Made by a program: the position numbers and the translations under genes
Shown here: positions 8,226 through 14,671 of the stretch, piece after piece
Position numbering within the stretch: the stretch's first letter is position 1
Layout of the letters: each line of letters starts with the position of its first letter
The notes under the pieces: generated by a model
Databases searched by the model: none
Seen by the model: only the letters and a program-made list of their open reading frames with translations
What the model was told of the DNA's origin: nothing
Source of the DNA: Sedimentisphaerales bacterium
GTDB taxonomy: Bacteria; Planctomycetota; Phycisphaerae; Sedimentisphaerales; SG8-4
Length of the DNA stretch: 19,822 nt
Direction of reading: 5' to 3'
NCBI GenBank assembly: GCA_016928975.1
Contig: JAFGJR010000035.1
Span: 1-19,822 of the forward strand

Positions 8226-9152
8226 TCAATCCGCGACAGGCGTCTGTGCCATGCACAGCAGGTAACGAGCGAACAGTCGATCGGCCTTCGTCTCCTCCGG
8301 GTGTACGAGCAGAACCGCCAAGGCCAGGGCATACACCATCGAATCCACGAAGATCTCCGTGTTGTGCAGGATCTGAAGCGTAGGGGCCAGCCAGTACGAC
8401 TGGAGCATGCCGAACAGGCCCACCAGCACGTAGAACGCCAGGCCCAGGGCCATGACAAGCTGACGTCTGGATCCCGACCATAGGATCAAGATTGGCATGG
8501 CCGCCAGCAGGAAGAGCACGCTCCTGGCAAACTGCGTCGCGAGGATCACCACCGGATTCGGCACAGCCAGCGAGAACTGGCCCTGCTTGTAGTACTCCAT
8601 GACGAAGGGAGCGACCATCAGGCCGAAGGTCCAGTAGACCAGCGGAAAGGCAAAGACTGCTGCGACGAGTCGCCACAGCCATTGCCGCGCAGTGCGACCG
8701 CGGAAGAACTGCTGGGCACTCACGGCCAGCGAACCGCCGCTCTGGATCGGCTTGAACAGCAGTGCCACGGCAGCCGCAAAGAGCAGACACGGCGGCAGGG
8801 AAAGGGCCGGGATGGAGGCCATGTCCATGGTCGTGAAGACCGCCCCTTCCAGCGGTGAGGTCACGCCAATGCAGAGATAGCACAGGACTGCCAGCACCAA
8901 CCATCGCAGCCAGTATGGTCCAGACAATCGACGGGCGAGAGGTGACAATCCCGCTGCCAGGGCACAACTGGCAACCAAGAGCAGCATACCCATCGTCCGT
9001 GCATCCGCTTGCTCGGGGAGTTGTGGAAGCGGCAAGCCAAGAGCGGAGACCCCCGCGCCCGCGACTACTGTCCCTGCGACATAGGCGAGACCACAAAGCG
9101 GGACTCGCCAGAGATACCCTGCGATGGCACTGCGATTCTGCATCGTGTTCAT
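8226..9152 (-). CDS. Multi-pass membrane protein of unknown function
   Basis: 308 residues with about eight predicted membrane helices (around 13-38, 52-70, 80-98, 117-134, 160-187, 199-224, 230-253 and 265-284) and a soluble C-terminal tail. No transporter signature, ABC motif or catalytic pattern was recognised. AAGGA seven bases upstream supports the ATG. It starts 37 bases after the PadR regulator gene and ends 29 bases before the secreted protein gene, all on the minus strand, which is the usual arrangement for a PadR-controlled envelope or efflux-type operon. Whether it transports something or acts as an integral membrane partner of the secreted protein cannot be decided from the sequence. 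Confidence 0.8.
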   Translation of the reverse strand: MNTMQNRSAIAGYLWRVPLCGLAYVAGTVVAGAGVSALGLPLPQLPEQADARTMGMLLLVASCALAAGLSPLARRLSGPYWLRWLVLAVLCYLCIGVTSPLEGAVFTTMDMASIPALSLPPCLLFAAAVALLFKPIQSGGSLAVSAQQFFRGRTARQWLWRLVAAVFAFPLVYWTFGLMVAPFVMEYYKQGQFSLAVPNPVVILATQFARSVLFLLAAMPILILWSGSRRQLVMALGLAFYVLVGLFGMLQSYWLAPTLQILHNTEIFVDSMVYALALAVLLVHPEETKADRLFARYLLCMAQTPVAD

Positions 9153-9189
9153 GGTCGTTCCTTTCTCCCCGCCGGGGATAGTTGGGTGT

Positions 9190-9756
9190 TCAGCCCGTTT
9201 GTTTCGAATCGCTTTGGAGTTCCTGGATAGCCTGTCTGGCCCATTGGGCGTTCATCTCGTAGCTTTGAATGCCCTGCTCCAGGGCCAGCCTGCCGCATGG
9301 TGGCATGATGTCCCGGACGCTGCCGAGATAGCCGTGAAGGACGGTCACGTAGGCATCGACTTGCGCTGCGAAATCCTGGAGGAACCGCACGGCTCCGTGG
9401 CAGCCGATGACGCTGTCCATGAACGCAAACCGCATCATCAGGTCGTCCATGCGCCAGATAACGTCGTCCCGCGTGACCGGCCTCAAGAGGTGCTGCTTGA
9501 GGACCTCGCGTCCCTTCGCCGTGATCTCGTACGCCACTCGTTCCCGGTGAGTCTTGCCTTGCCCGGCCCTTCCCCGGACCCAGCCGGCTTTCTCAATCCG
9601 CCTGAGGGCTGGATAGATCGCTCCAGGACTGCGGCTGAAGTGTCCCATCGGCGTGGTCGCAAAGACCTTACGAATGTCGTACCCCGTCAGCGGCCTCTGG
9701 GAGATCAGCCCCAAGATCGCCAGCGACAGCGTGGATAACCCGGTTTCCTGTGCCAT
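9190..9756 (-). CDS. PadR-family transcriptional regulator
   Basis: 188 residues. The N-terminal winged helix (about 8-90) has the PadR pattern LAILGLISQRPLTGYDIRKVF, SPGAIYPALRRIEKAGWV and the wing ending YEITAKGREVLKQHL. The C-terminal half (about 95-180) is an alpha-helical dimerisation region of the kind found in the Vir_act_alpha_C class. PadR proteins generally repress their own operon and release DNA when they bind an aromatic compound, drug or other ligand. Here a perfect palindrome lies 13 bases before the start codon, and two envelope genes follow on the same strand. GGAG eight bases upstream supports the ATG. The inducer is unknown. Confidence 0.93.
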   Translation of the reverse strand: MAQETGLSTLSLAILGLISQRPLTGYDIRKVFATTPMGHFSRSPGAIYPALRRIEKAGWVRGRAGQGKTHRERVAYEITAKGREVLKQHLLRPVTRDDVIWRMDDLMMRFAFMDSVIGCHGAVRFLQDFAAQVDAYVTVLHGYLGSVRDIMPPCGRLALEQGIQSYEMNAQWARQAIQELQSDSKQTG

Positions 9757-9769
9757 GCAGTCAGCTCCA

Positions 9770-9788
9770 ATAGTACGATTCGTACTAT
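9770..9788. promoter_or_regulatory. Probable PadR operator
   Basis: ATAGTACGATTCGTACTAT is a perfect inverted repeat with 9-bp arms and one central base. It starts just upstream of the ribosome site of the PadR gene, where a bound dimer would block transcription. The minus strand contains TACTAT, which could serve as the -10 box, but no matching -35 was found. A second copy was not seen elsewhere in the window. Confidence 0.7.
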
Positions 9789-9861
9789 CAGTCGCCTTCC
9801 GAGCGCGAATATTTCGGCTTCCTCCATATTACTTGTGCTCCCGGCCCGGTCGACGCAGTCC

Positions 9862-9879
9862 TGTCATACTCCCCTGACA
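9862..9879. promoter_or_regulatory. Inverted repeat TGTCA-N8-TGACA
   Basis: Perfect 5-bp arms eight bases apart, lying between the divergent PadR operon and the DUF3795 gene. It sits about 22 bases upstream of the -35 box at 9902. The spacing suits a dimeric regulator, but arms this short can occur by chance. Confidence 0.3.
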
Positions 9880-9901
9880 AACACGCACACCCCTTTTGGA
9901 T

Positions 9902-9930
9902 TTGACGCAGGCTCAGCGTGCAGCTACAAT
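9902..9930 (+). promoter_or_regulatory. Sigma-70 promoter of the DUF3795 gene
   Basis: TTGACG (9902-9907), a 17-base spacer and TACAAT (9925-9930), each 5 of 6 to consensus. Predicted start is about 9937, giving a leader of roughly 75 bases before ATG 10012. Confidence 0.65.
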
Positions 9931-10011
9931 CTCGCCCATTCTGGTTGGCAATGAGGATCGGGATCGGTCGCCTGGATTGGACCGGTCACACGTAGAACGA
10001 GGTGAGGGACC

Positions 10012-10479
10012 ATGAAGGCAAAAGCAAGTCACATGAGCTTGTCGCGTCGTGATTTCCTGGCAACTACGACCGCCTCGATTGCTGTCGTGGGCGTGATAGG
10101 AGCGGGCTGTATGCAAGAAAACAAGCGAACCACGAAGATGCTGGCGATGTGCGGGCTTGACTGTGGGGCGTGCCCGGCCTTCATCGCTTATCGGACCGAT
10201 GACCAGGCTCTGCGGGAGAAGACCGCCGCCGAGTGGTCCAAGCAATTCCACATCGAGCTCAAGCCTACGGACATCAACTGCGTGGGCTGCCTTGAGACCG
10301 CCGGCGTGCAAATCGCCCACTGCGCCCAATGCGAGATCCGCAAGTGTGGCCTGGGCCGCAAGGTGAAGAACTGCGCTCTGTGCGACGACTACCCTTGTCA
10401 AACGATCAGCCAGTTCCTCGCCAACGTCCCACCGGCCAAGGCCAACTTGGAAGAGGTCCGCCGCTCTCGGCAAAATTGA
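10012..10479 (+). CDS. Exported DUF3795-type Cys-rich protein with Tat signal
   Basis: 155 residues. The N-terminus has a twin-arginine signal (SRRDFLATT, Arg12-Arg13) followed by a hydrophobic stretch and a lipobox-like IGAGC ending in Cys33, so export in folded form and possibly lipid anchoring are inferred. The mature part matches the DUF3795 pattern: MCGLDCGACPAF (46-57), then INCVGCLE (89-96), HCAQCEIRKCG (103-113) and NCALCDDYPC (120-129). Eleven cysteines remain after the signal, in CxxC-like pairs, as expected for a zinc or iron-sulfur binding protein. DUF3795 proteins are usually cytoplasmic; the Tat signal is the unusual feature here. GAGGTGAGGG before the ATG is a good ribosome site. 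The function of the family is unknown. Confidence 0.88.
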   Translation: MKAKASHMSLSRRDFLATTTASIAVVGVIGAGCMQENKRTTKMLAMCGLDCGACPAFIAYRTDDQALREKTAAEWSKQFHIELKPTDINCVGCLETAGVQIAHCAQCEIRKCGLGRKVKNCALCDDYPCQTISQFLANVPPAKANLEEVRRSRQN

Positions 10480-10499
10480 CCGGCCCGGGGCCCTGACCT

Positions 10500-10519
10500 C
10501 CGAGAATCGTGGTTCTCGG
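10500..10519. terminator. Hairpin between convergent genes
   Basis: CCGAGAA (10500-10506) and TTCTCGG (10513-10519) form a perfect 7-bp stem around a 6-base loop, 21 bases after the DUF3795 stop and 70 bases beyond the end of the broken lipoprotein gene. There is no T-run, so termination is likely but not shown. Confidence 0.4.
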
Positions 10520-10588
10520 TGTGCTCATCGGTTCGCAGGCAGGAACACCACTCGCGTTGTTCCCGGCGCGTCCGCATGCAATGTCTCG

Positions 10589-10951
10589 TCAAATGTGCTG
10601 CTCGTGACTGCTCATGGCCGTCAGGATGCCTTCTTTGTCGAAGGTGAACGTGTACAGCTTCACTCTGAAGCTGTCTCTTCCGCGATAGAGTGGAATGTAC
10701 TCCTTGCCGGTCGGGTGGCTTCGATTGTAGGTCAGTACCTCCTGTGACCGCGTGACCGTCACTGTCTAGGGCTCTCCCCATTCTGCGAGGATCTCCGCCT
10801 TGGTCGTCTTGCCGATGGTGTACCTCTCCTGTATTGCCGGAGGGGCAGCCGCCTGGGGCTGCGCGGCTGGCGGGTTGTCCCGGGAACCGCATCCAGACAA
10901 GATCAACAAAGGCAGCAGAACCATGAGCACAACTCCACAGGTACGATTCAT
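10589..10951 (-). pseudogene. BamE/SmpA-like lipoprotein gene interrupted by an amber codon
   Basis: The first part reads as a lipoprotein: signal helix, LILSGC lipobox (Cys21), a proline/alanine linker, then YTIGKTTKAEILAEWGEP, which is the opening of the SmpA/OmlA (BamE-like) fold. At 10768-10766 a TAG stops the frame after 61 codons. Without any shift the same frame continues for 58 more codons, reading TVTVTRSQEVLTYNRSH, then GKEYIPLY and FTFDKEGILTAMSSH, which is the rest of the same fold, and ends at TGA 10591-10589. So a single base change in one codon interrupts an otherwise intact gene. AGGAG eight bases upstream supports the ATG. A true nonsense mutation, a sequencing error or read-through are all possible. 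Confidence 0.8.
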
Positions 10952-10998
10952 GGCCGAACTCCTTCTTCCAAAACCACCCTAAGCCATATGCTCACGGC

Positions 10999-11025
10999 TG
11001 TTCGGAACTCACTGTTCTCAGAACA
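10999..11025. promoter_or_regulatory. Tandem GTTC/GAAC palindromes
   Basis: GTTC-G-GAAC (11000-11008) is followed by TGTTC-TCA-GAACA (11013-11025, perfect 5-bp arms). The outer ends (TGTTC at 10999 and GAACA at 11021) are also inverted copies. Such arms resemble sites of dimeric repressors, but the owner is unknown. It lies 48 bases before the divergent lipoprotein pseudogene start and 82 bases before the promoter at 11107. Confidence 0.35.
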
Positions 11026-11106
11026 CGGTGAGGGCCTTCGCAAATCCCACGACCTGGACGGCAGCATGACTATACGCGAGAAGAACCCGAAAATCCATGA
11101 CGGAGC

Positions 11107-11135
11107 TTGACAGTCAGGCAAGGGTCCGGTATAAT
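11107..11135 (+). promoter_or_regulatory. Perfect sigma-70 consensus promoter
   Basis: TTGACA (11107-11112), 17 bases, TATAAT (11130-11135): both boxes and the spacing match consensus exactly. Predicted start is about 11142. It would drive the small lipoprotein gene and probably cdaA and the YbbR-like gene downstream. Confidence 0.85.
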
Positions 11136-11177
11136 TAAGTCCATGGTGGGGCGGGCTTTGCGCCGCCATCAGAGACG

Positions 11178-11217
11178 GTCCAGGATTGGACAGGGCCCAG
11201 AGTGTCGCGAAAGCGAC
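11178..11217 (+). other. Structured 5' leader hairpins
   Basis: Two hairpins lie in the leader: GTCCA-GGAT-TGGAC (11178-11191) and GTCGC-GAAA-GCGAC (11204-11217), the latter with a GNRA tetraloop. A second GCGAC at 11221-11225 could compete for GTCGC. The first gene starts at 11255. It does not look like the known ydaO c-di-AMP riboswitch, so whether it regulates is open. Confidence 0.4.
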
Positions 11218-11254
11218 CCAGCGACTCGATTGCACCTTAGTAAAAGGGGACATG

Positions 11255-11509
11255 ATGAAAAGCGTGATGGCTGTGGAAAACAGGAAAGGATCGCGGAGGG
11301 GGACAGGCTTGCGCCTTTTCGCGACGGTGGTTGTGTGCCTGCTGGGGATGCTTCTGAGCGGCTGCTCCCAGCCGGGCGAGACCGCCACGGAAGTTGGTCG
11401 AAGACACGATCGGATTCTGCGATTGAACAGCCAGATGGTGCTCTCCGATGTGGATAGGACCCTGTTGCTGGACCGGCCCACCCGTCTCACCGACAAACGA
11501 TTGCCGTGA
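11255..11509 (+). CDS. Small lipoprotein upstream of cdaA
   Basis: 84 residues with a basic start, a hydrophobic signal (about 19-36) and a clear lipobox LLSGC ending in Cys37. The mature peptide is only 48 residues, polar, with RRHDRILRLNSQMVLSDVDRTLLLDRPTRLTDKRLP at its end, probably a short helix. No family was recognised. The start was set at 11255, because AGGGGA is four bases upstream of it but only one base from ATG 11252. It is the first gene behind the perfect promoter at 11107 and 46 bases before the cyclase gene, so it is likely co-transcribed with the c-di-AMP genes. A role in envelope sensing is only a guess. Confidence 0.7.
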   Translation: MKSVMAVENRKGSRRGTGLRLFATVVVCLLGMLLSGCSQPGETATEVGRRHDRILRLNSQMVLSDVDRTLLLDRPTRLTDKRLP

Positions 11510-11555
11510 GGCATCCGGGGTCTCACCGGGTAGGGGCCCACGGAAGGGTCTGTTT

Positions 11556-12386
11556 ATGGTGGATGCACTAATTGATTATCTTCATCGCGTCGCGGCAAAT
11601 CCACCGTGGATCGTTATAGTCGAGTTGCTTTCAATCGGGCTGGTGGTCTGGTGGGTCGTCAACTTCCTCGAAGGGACACGCGGTGAACGGCTGTTTCGCG
11701 GCGTCATCTTCATTCTCGTGGCCGGCGTGCTCGTCCTGAACCTGGTGGTCGAGAGGCTCCCCTTCGAACGGCTCCAGTATCTCTACAAGGGCTTCCTCCT
11801 CGCTATTCTGATCGTGGCGGTGGCTGCATTTCAGCCGGAGATTCGCCGGGTCCTCATCCAGATCGGCCAACCGCGCATCTGGACGGGCTCGTCCCATCAG
11901 GTCTCCCGAACCGTCGAGGAACTGATCTCGGCCGTGACGCAGCTTTCAGCCGCACGAATCGGGGCGATCATCGTCCTCGAGAGGGAGGTCGCACTCGGAG
12001 AGTTCATCGAGACCGGCGCGCGACTCGATGCTCGCGTAACCGCCGACCTGCTCAAGAGCATCTTCTATCCCGGGACTGCCCTGCACGACATGGCCGTGGT
12101 GATCCGCGACGACAGGATCGTCGCCGCCCGGGTCCAGTTGCCGCTGGCCGAAGCCGGGGGTATCGACGGCATTGAGCTGGGCTCGCGCCATCGGGCGGCC
12201 ATCGGCATTACCGCCGGGTCCGATGCCTTGTGCCTGGTCGTCAGCGAAGAAACGGGGGCAATCTCCGTGGCTCACCAGGGCAGACTGGATCGCAACGTCA
12301 CCGAGTCGGAGGTCCGTTCGTATCTGACCACGGCGATGGGTGAGAGCAAGCCCCTCGTGGGACGACTGTTGAAACGCCATGCATGA
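11556..12386 (+). CDS. cdaA: CdaA-type diadenylate cyclase
   Basis: 276 residues from ATG 11556, with GGAAGGG seven bases upstream; the longer frame before it has no start support. Three membrane helices (about 18-38, 46-64, 79-93) precede the cytoplasmic DAC domain (about 110-265), the layout of CdaA, which makes c-di-AMP from two ATP at the inner membrane. Conserved parts seen: GAIIVLERE, the GSRHRAAIG motif (209-217) with the Arg-His-Arg of the catalytic site, and VSEETGAISVA (229-239). The usual Asp-Gly-Ala motif reads Asp178-Met179-Ala180 (LHDMAVVI), so the catalytic Asp is kept but the Gly is not. Whether this is inactive or a lineage variant is unclear. It is followed by a YbbR-like gene, the usual partner. 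Confidence 0.9.
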   Translation: MVDALIDYLHRVAANPPWIVIVELLSIGLVVWWVVNFLEGTRGERLFRGVIFILVAGVLVLNLVVERLPFERLQYLYKGFLLAILIVAVAAFQPEIRRVLIQIGQPRIWTGSSHQVSRTVEELISAVTQLSAARIGAIIVLEREVALGEFIETGARLDARVTADLLKSIFYPGTALHDMAVVIRDDRIVAARVQLPLAEAGGIDGIELGSRHRAAIGITAGSDALCLVVSEETGAISVAHQGRLDRNVTESEVRSYLTTAMGESKPLVGRLLKRHA

Positions 12387-12440
12387 TCTGGAGTACGCCT
12401 GACTTGCATTTTGCAGAACTCCACATGAGATCCTGACGCG

Positions 12441-13481
12441 ATGGACAAGAGACCCAAAATTGGCAAGATCTCGGTGACCGTGTTCCTGACCGCTTTGATC
12501 TGGGTCTGGGCAGACCTCGCACAGGATGAGCGGCTGGACCTGTCGAATTTCGTCACGGTTACCGTGGCCAAGCCCAGTGATCCGAACCTCTGGGTGGCTC
12601 TGGAGAATGAGGACTCTTCCCCGCGGGCGTCGCTGACGATCGACCGCGTCGTCCTCAAGGGCCCCGCCTCGCGAGTCAGCGAGATCGTGCGGCGCAAGAA
12701 CCGGGAGAAGCTGGACCTCAACCTGTTCCTCGTGCCTGAGCAGATGGGCCTGACGGAGACGACGACCCTCAGTACGCTGGACGTGCTGAGCTTCCTCAAG
12801 GAGGCGGACGAGATTCGGCGCCTCGGCCTGACGGTGGAAACCTGCGAGCCAAGGAACATTGCGGTCCGCGTTGCCAGGCTCAGGACGGAGCCAATGGCGG
12901 TGGAATGCGTCGATGAGATGGGAAACCAAATCGTCACCGAAGCCATCGAGCCTTCGTTGGTGAAGGCGAGGGTCCTCCCGGAAGGGATTGCGGCCGCGAG
13001 GGTGCGATTGACCGCAGAGGAACAAAGACAGGCGAGGGAAGCGCCGGTCGAGAAGACCCCGTACGTCGAGCTGCCGGACGGCCAGCGGCGAGATGCCCTG
13101 CAACCGGTGAAGGTGAAGCTGCCCCCGGCGGAGAACGCGCTGCGCCAGTACCCTGTGTCCGGGACGCTGGGCCTGTGCATGAGCCGCAACCTTCAGGGCA
13201 AGTACAAGGTCGAGCTGCGCGAGGACCCGATGGCCGATCTCGTGCTCGTTCGAGCGACCGCCGCCGCACACCAGGCGTATGACAAGATGCCGTTCCACAT
13301 GCTCTTATACATCGAGGACTCCGACAAGCCCAGCCAGGAGTACACCTCTCGCGAGGTCGTCTTCAACTTCCCGCAAGAATACATGCAGCGGGGCGAAATC
13401 ACGCTGGACCAGTCCGTACCGAAGGTGCAGTTCCGTCTCATTCCGATTGGCGAGCAGCCACCCGGCCCCGCCGGAATGTAG
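12441..13481 (+). CDS. YbbR/CdaR-like membrane-anchored protein
   Basis: 346 residues with one N-terminal membrane anchor (about 8-25) and an exported beta-rich part. Placed 54 bases after cdaA, as the regulator CdaR (YbbR) is in many bacteria, where its YbbR domains face outside and modulate the cyclase. Short beta-strand stretches such as RVVLKGPASRVSEIV (68-82) and TEPMAVECVDEMGNQ look like parts of YbbR repeats, but they are divergent, so the name rests partly on gene order. The C-terminal region (about 270-346) is not recognised. A weak ribosome site precedes the ATG; coupling with cdaA is likely. The protein may sense the envelope and adjust c-di-AMP production. Confidence 0.65.
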   Translation: MDKRPKIGKISVTVFLTALIWVWADLAQDERLDLSNFVTVTVAKPSDPNLWVALENEDSSPRASLTIDRVVLKGPASRVSEIVRRKNREKLDLNLFLVPEQMGLTETTTLSTLDVLSFLKEADEIRRLGLTVETCEPRNIAVRVARLRTEPMAVECVDEMGNQIVTEAIEPSLVKARVLPEGIAAARVRLTAEEQRQAREAPVEKTPYVELPDGQRRDALQPVKVKLPPAENALRQYPVSGTLGLCMSRNLQGKYKVELREDPMADLVLVRATAAAHQAYDKMPFHMLLYIEDSDKPSQEYTSREVVFNFPQEYMQRGEITLDQSVPKVQFRLIPIGEQPPGPAGM

Positions 13482-13608
13482 CGCCGGCCGGCCAGGATCA
13501 TCGAATCGCTGCCACCGAGAGTCGACAAGAAGAAGGACTCCGTGGCAATTATCCGCAAGCGCATCGAGAGAAACGGCTCAGGGGGCTCCTACCAGCCAGG
13601 CGCGCGGC

Positions 13609-14367
13609 TCATTTCCGCTCGGGGTCCTTGTCAGCAGGCTTGGATGACGCATCTTGCGGCTTGTCGAGGACCTTGATGCGGGCGTTGCGGATCTGGACGT
13701 GCTCGGCGCCTCGGCTGAGCTCCTGGAAGCCGATATGTCCCTTTCGCGGCCGGTCCTTGACCTTCGGGCACGGCTGGCCGTTATGCCGCAGCACGACCTG
13801 GTTCTGCTCGTCGAGGTTCAGATCGTGGATCACCACGCCGTTCAGCGTGACATGGAGCTTCGGACCGATGAGCGTCACCACGTAGCCGTTCCACTCCGTA
13901 GGCTTGTACACCTGCTTGAGCGGCGCGATCGCCCGGTAGATGCCGCCGGCCAGCTCGGAATCCTTGGCCTGCGGGTTGTAACGATAGTCCGCCATTTGCA
14001 GCTCCATGCCGTCGAAGGCGGGGTCACCGAACAGCGGCGCTCGCAGCGCACAACCGCTGTTGCCGGTTGGACCGAGCTTGAAGTCGAACTTCAGGATGAA
14101 GTCCCCATACTCTTGCTTGCTGAGCAGCCAGGTCCCCCGGGGCTCCCCGCCATGGAGAATTCCGTCCTTCACGACCCACCTCACGGCCGAGTCCGGTGGC
14201 TTGTTCACATCATCCCACCGCCTGACCAGCCAGCCCTGCGGCACGCCGTCCTGCGGAAACAGCGGCACGAACCCTTCCTCGTTGTACATACCGTCGGCCG
14301 CCCAGACGACTGCCCCCGCCACCAGCATCGCCGCGATGACGCCCCAGAGACGAATGTCTGTCCTCAT
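13609..14367 (-). CDS. Secreted DUF1080 (3-keto-disaccharide hydrolase-like) protein
   Basis: 252 residues with a signal peptide (about 1-24, cleaved near VWA-AD). A jelly-roll DUF1080 domain fills most of the rest (about 30-235), with its hallmarks: W64-V-V-K-D-G, YGDFILKFDFKLGPTGNSG (87-105, the conserved NSG turn), and GMELQMAD (120-127) with Glu122 in the predicted active pocket. Family members studied so far act on 3-keto sugars or similar glycosides outside the cytoplasm, and planctomycetes carry many copies. GGAGG nine bases upstream supports the ATG. The last 15 residues are polar and look disordered. It is convergent with the YbbR-like gene and divergent from the H-X9-DG gene. The exact substrate cannot be read. 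Confidence 0.9.
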   Translation of the reverse strand: MRTDIRLWGVIAAMLVAGAVVWAADGMYNEEGFVPLFPQDGVPQGWLVRRWDDVNKPPDSAVRWVVKDGILHGGEPRGTWLLSKQEYGDFILKFDFKLGPTGNSGCALRAPLFGDPAFDGMELQMADYRYNPQAKDSELAGGIYRAIAPLKQVYKPTEWNGYVVTLIGPKLHVTLNGVVIHDLNLDEQNQVVLRHNGQPCPKVKDRPRKGHIGFQELSRGAEHVQIRNARIKVLDKPQDASSKPADKDPERK

Positions 14368-14671
14368 TGTTCAACCTCCACAATCTCAGTTCCCAAGTCC
14401 TGATCCATGGACCGCCAGCCCCGGCACAACAACGCCCGACATTCTACAGCCGGACGGTCAACCCTGCAATCGGGCGCGACATGCGGTCCGGAGAACTCCG
14501 CCTGCACGTGCGCGGATGACGGCTTCTCTCGGTGGGTCGTGGAAAGAACGTAACGTTCGGCGGGCCTGCTGGACATTGCGTATGTTGCCTCACCCCACGA
14601 CGGGATGCCTGGCGCGGGGATGAGAGGACGTATCGTGCCCGGAAACGGCTGAGATCTGGAGGTGATCGACG
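14368..14671. other. Divergent intergenic region
   Basis: Carries signals for the DUF1080 gene (minus) and the H-X9-DG gene (plus). On the minus strand TAGAAT (14446-14441) with TTGCAG 17 bases upstream (14469-14464) is a weak promoter candidate. GAACG-TAA-CGTTC at 14546-14558 is a small perfect inverted repeat. No gene or clear plus-strand promoter was seen. Confidence 0.4.
14658..14667 (+). promoter_or_regulatory. Extended Shine-Dalgarno sequence
   Basis: GGAGGTGATC is complementary over ten bases to the 3' end of 16S rRNA (anti-SD core and flank). It lies four bases before ATG 14672, which fixes this start and suggests efficient translation. Confidence 0.7.

Larger units (their letters stand above)
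10952..11254. other. Regulatory region upstream of the c-di-AMP module
   Basis: Between the divergent lipoprotein pseudogene and the small lipoprotein gene at 11255. It contains two tandem GTTC/GAAC palindromes (10999-11025), a perfect promoter (11107-11135) and a leader with two hairpins (11178-11191 and 11204-11217), each listed below. Confidence 0.7.

Noticed and set aside
7162..8265. Long plus-strand frame of 367 codons opposite the secreted protein gene
   Set aside because: The minus-strand gene has a signal peptide and GGAGG site. The plus frame is Arg/His/Val/Asp rich with no known pattern, typical of an antisense shadow in GC-rich DNA.
9190..9240. Sequence TTTCGAATC resembling a tRNA T-arm
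   Set aside because: No surrounding acceptor, D or anticodon stems, and it lies in the end of the PadR gene.
11142..11254. Known ydaO-type c-di-AMP riboswitch in the leader of the cyclase operon
   Set aside because: The leader is short and its two simple stems do not show the larger two-fold symmetric ydaO arrangement.
11946..13298. Minus-strand frame of 450 codons opposite cdaA and the YbbR-like gene
   Set aside because: Spans two well-supported genes on the other strand and has an unnatural His/Arg/Gln/Leu composition.
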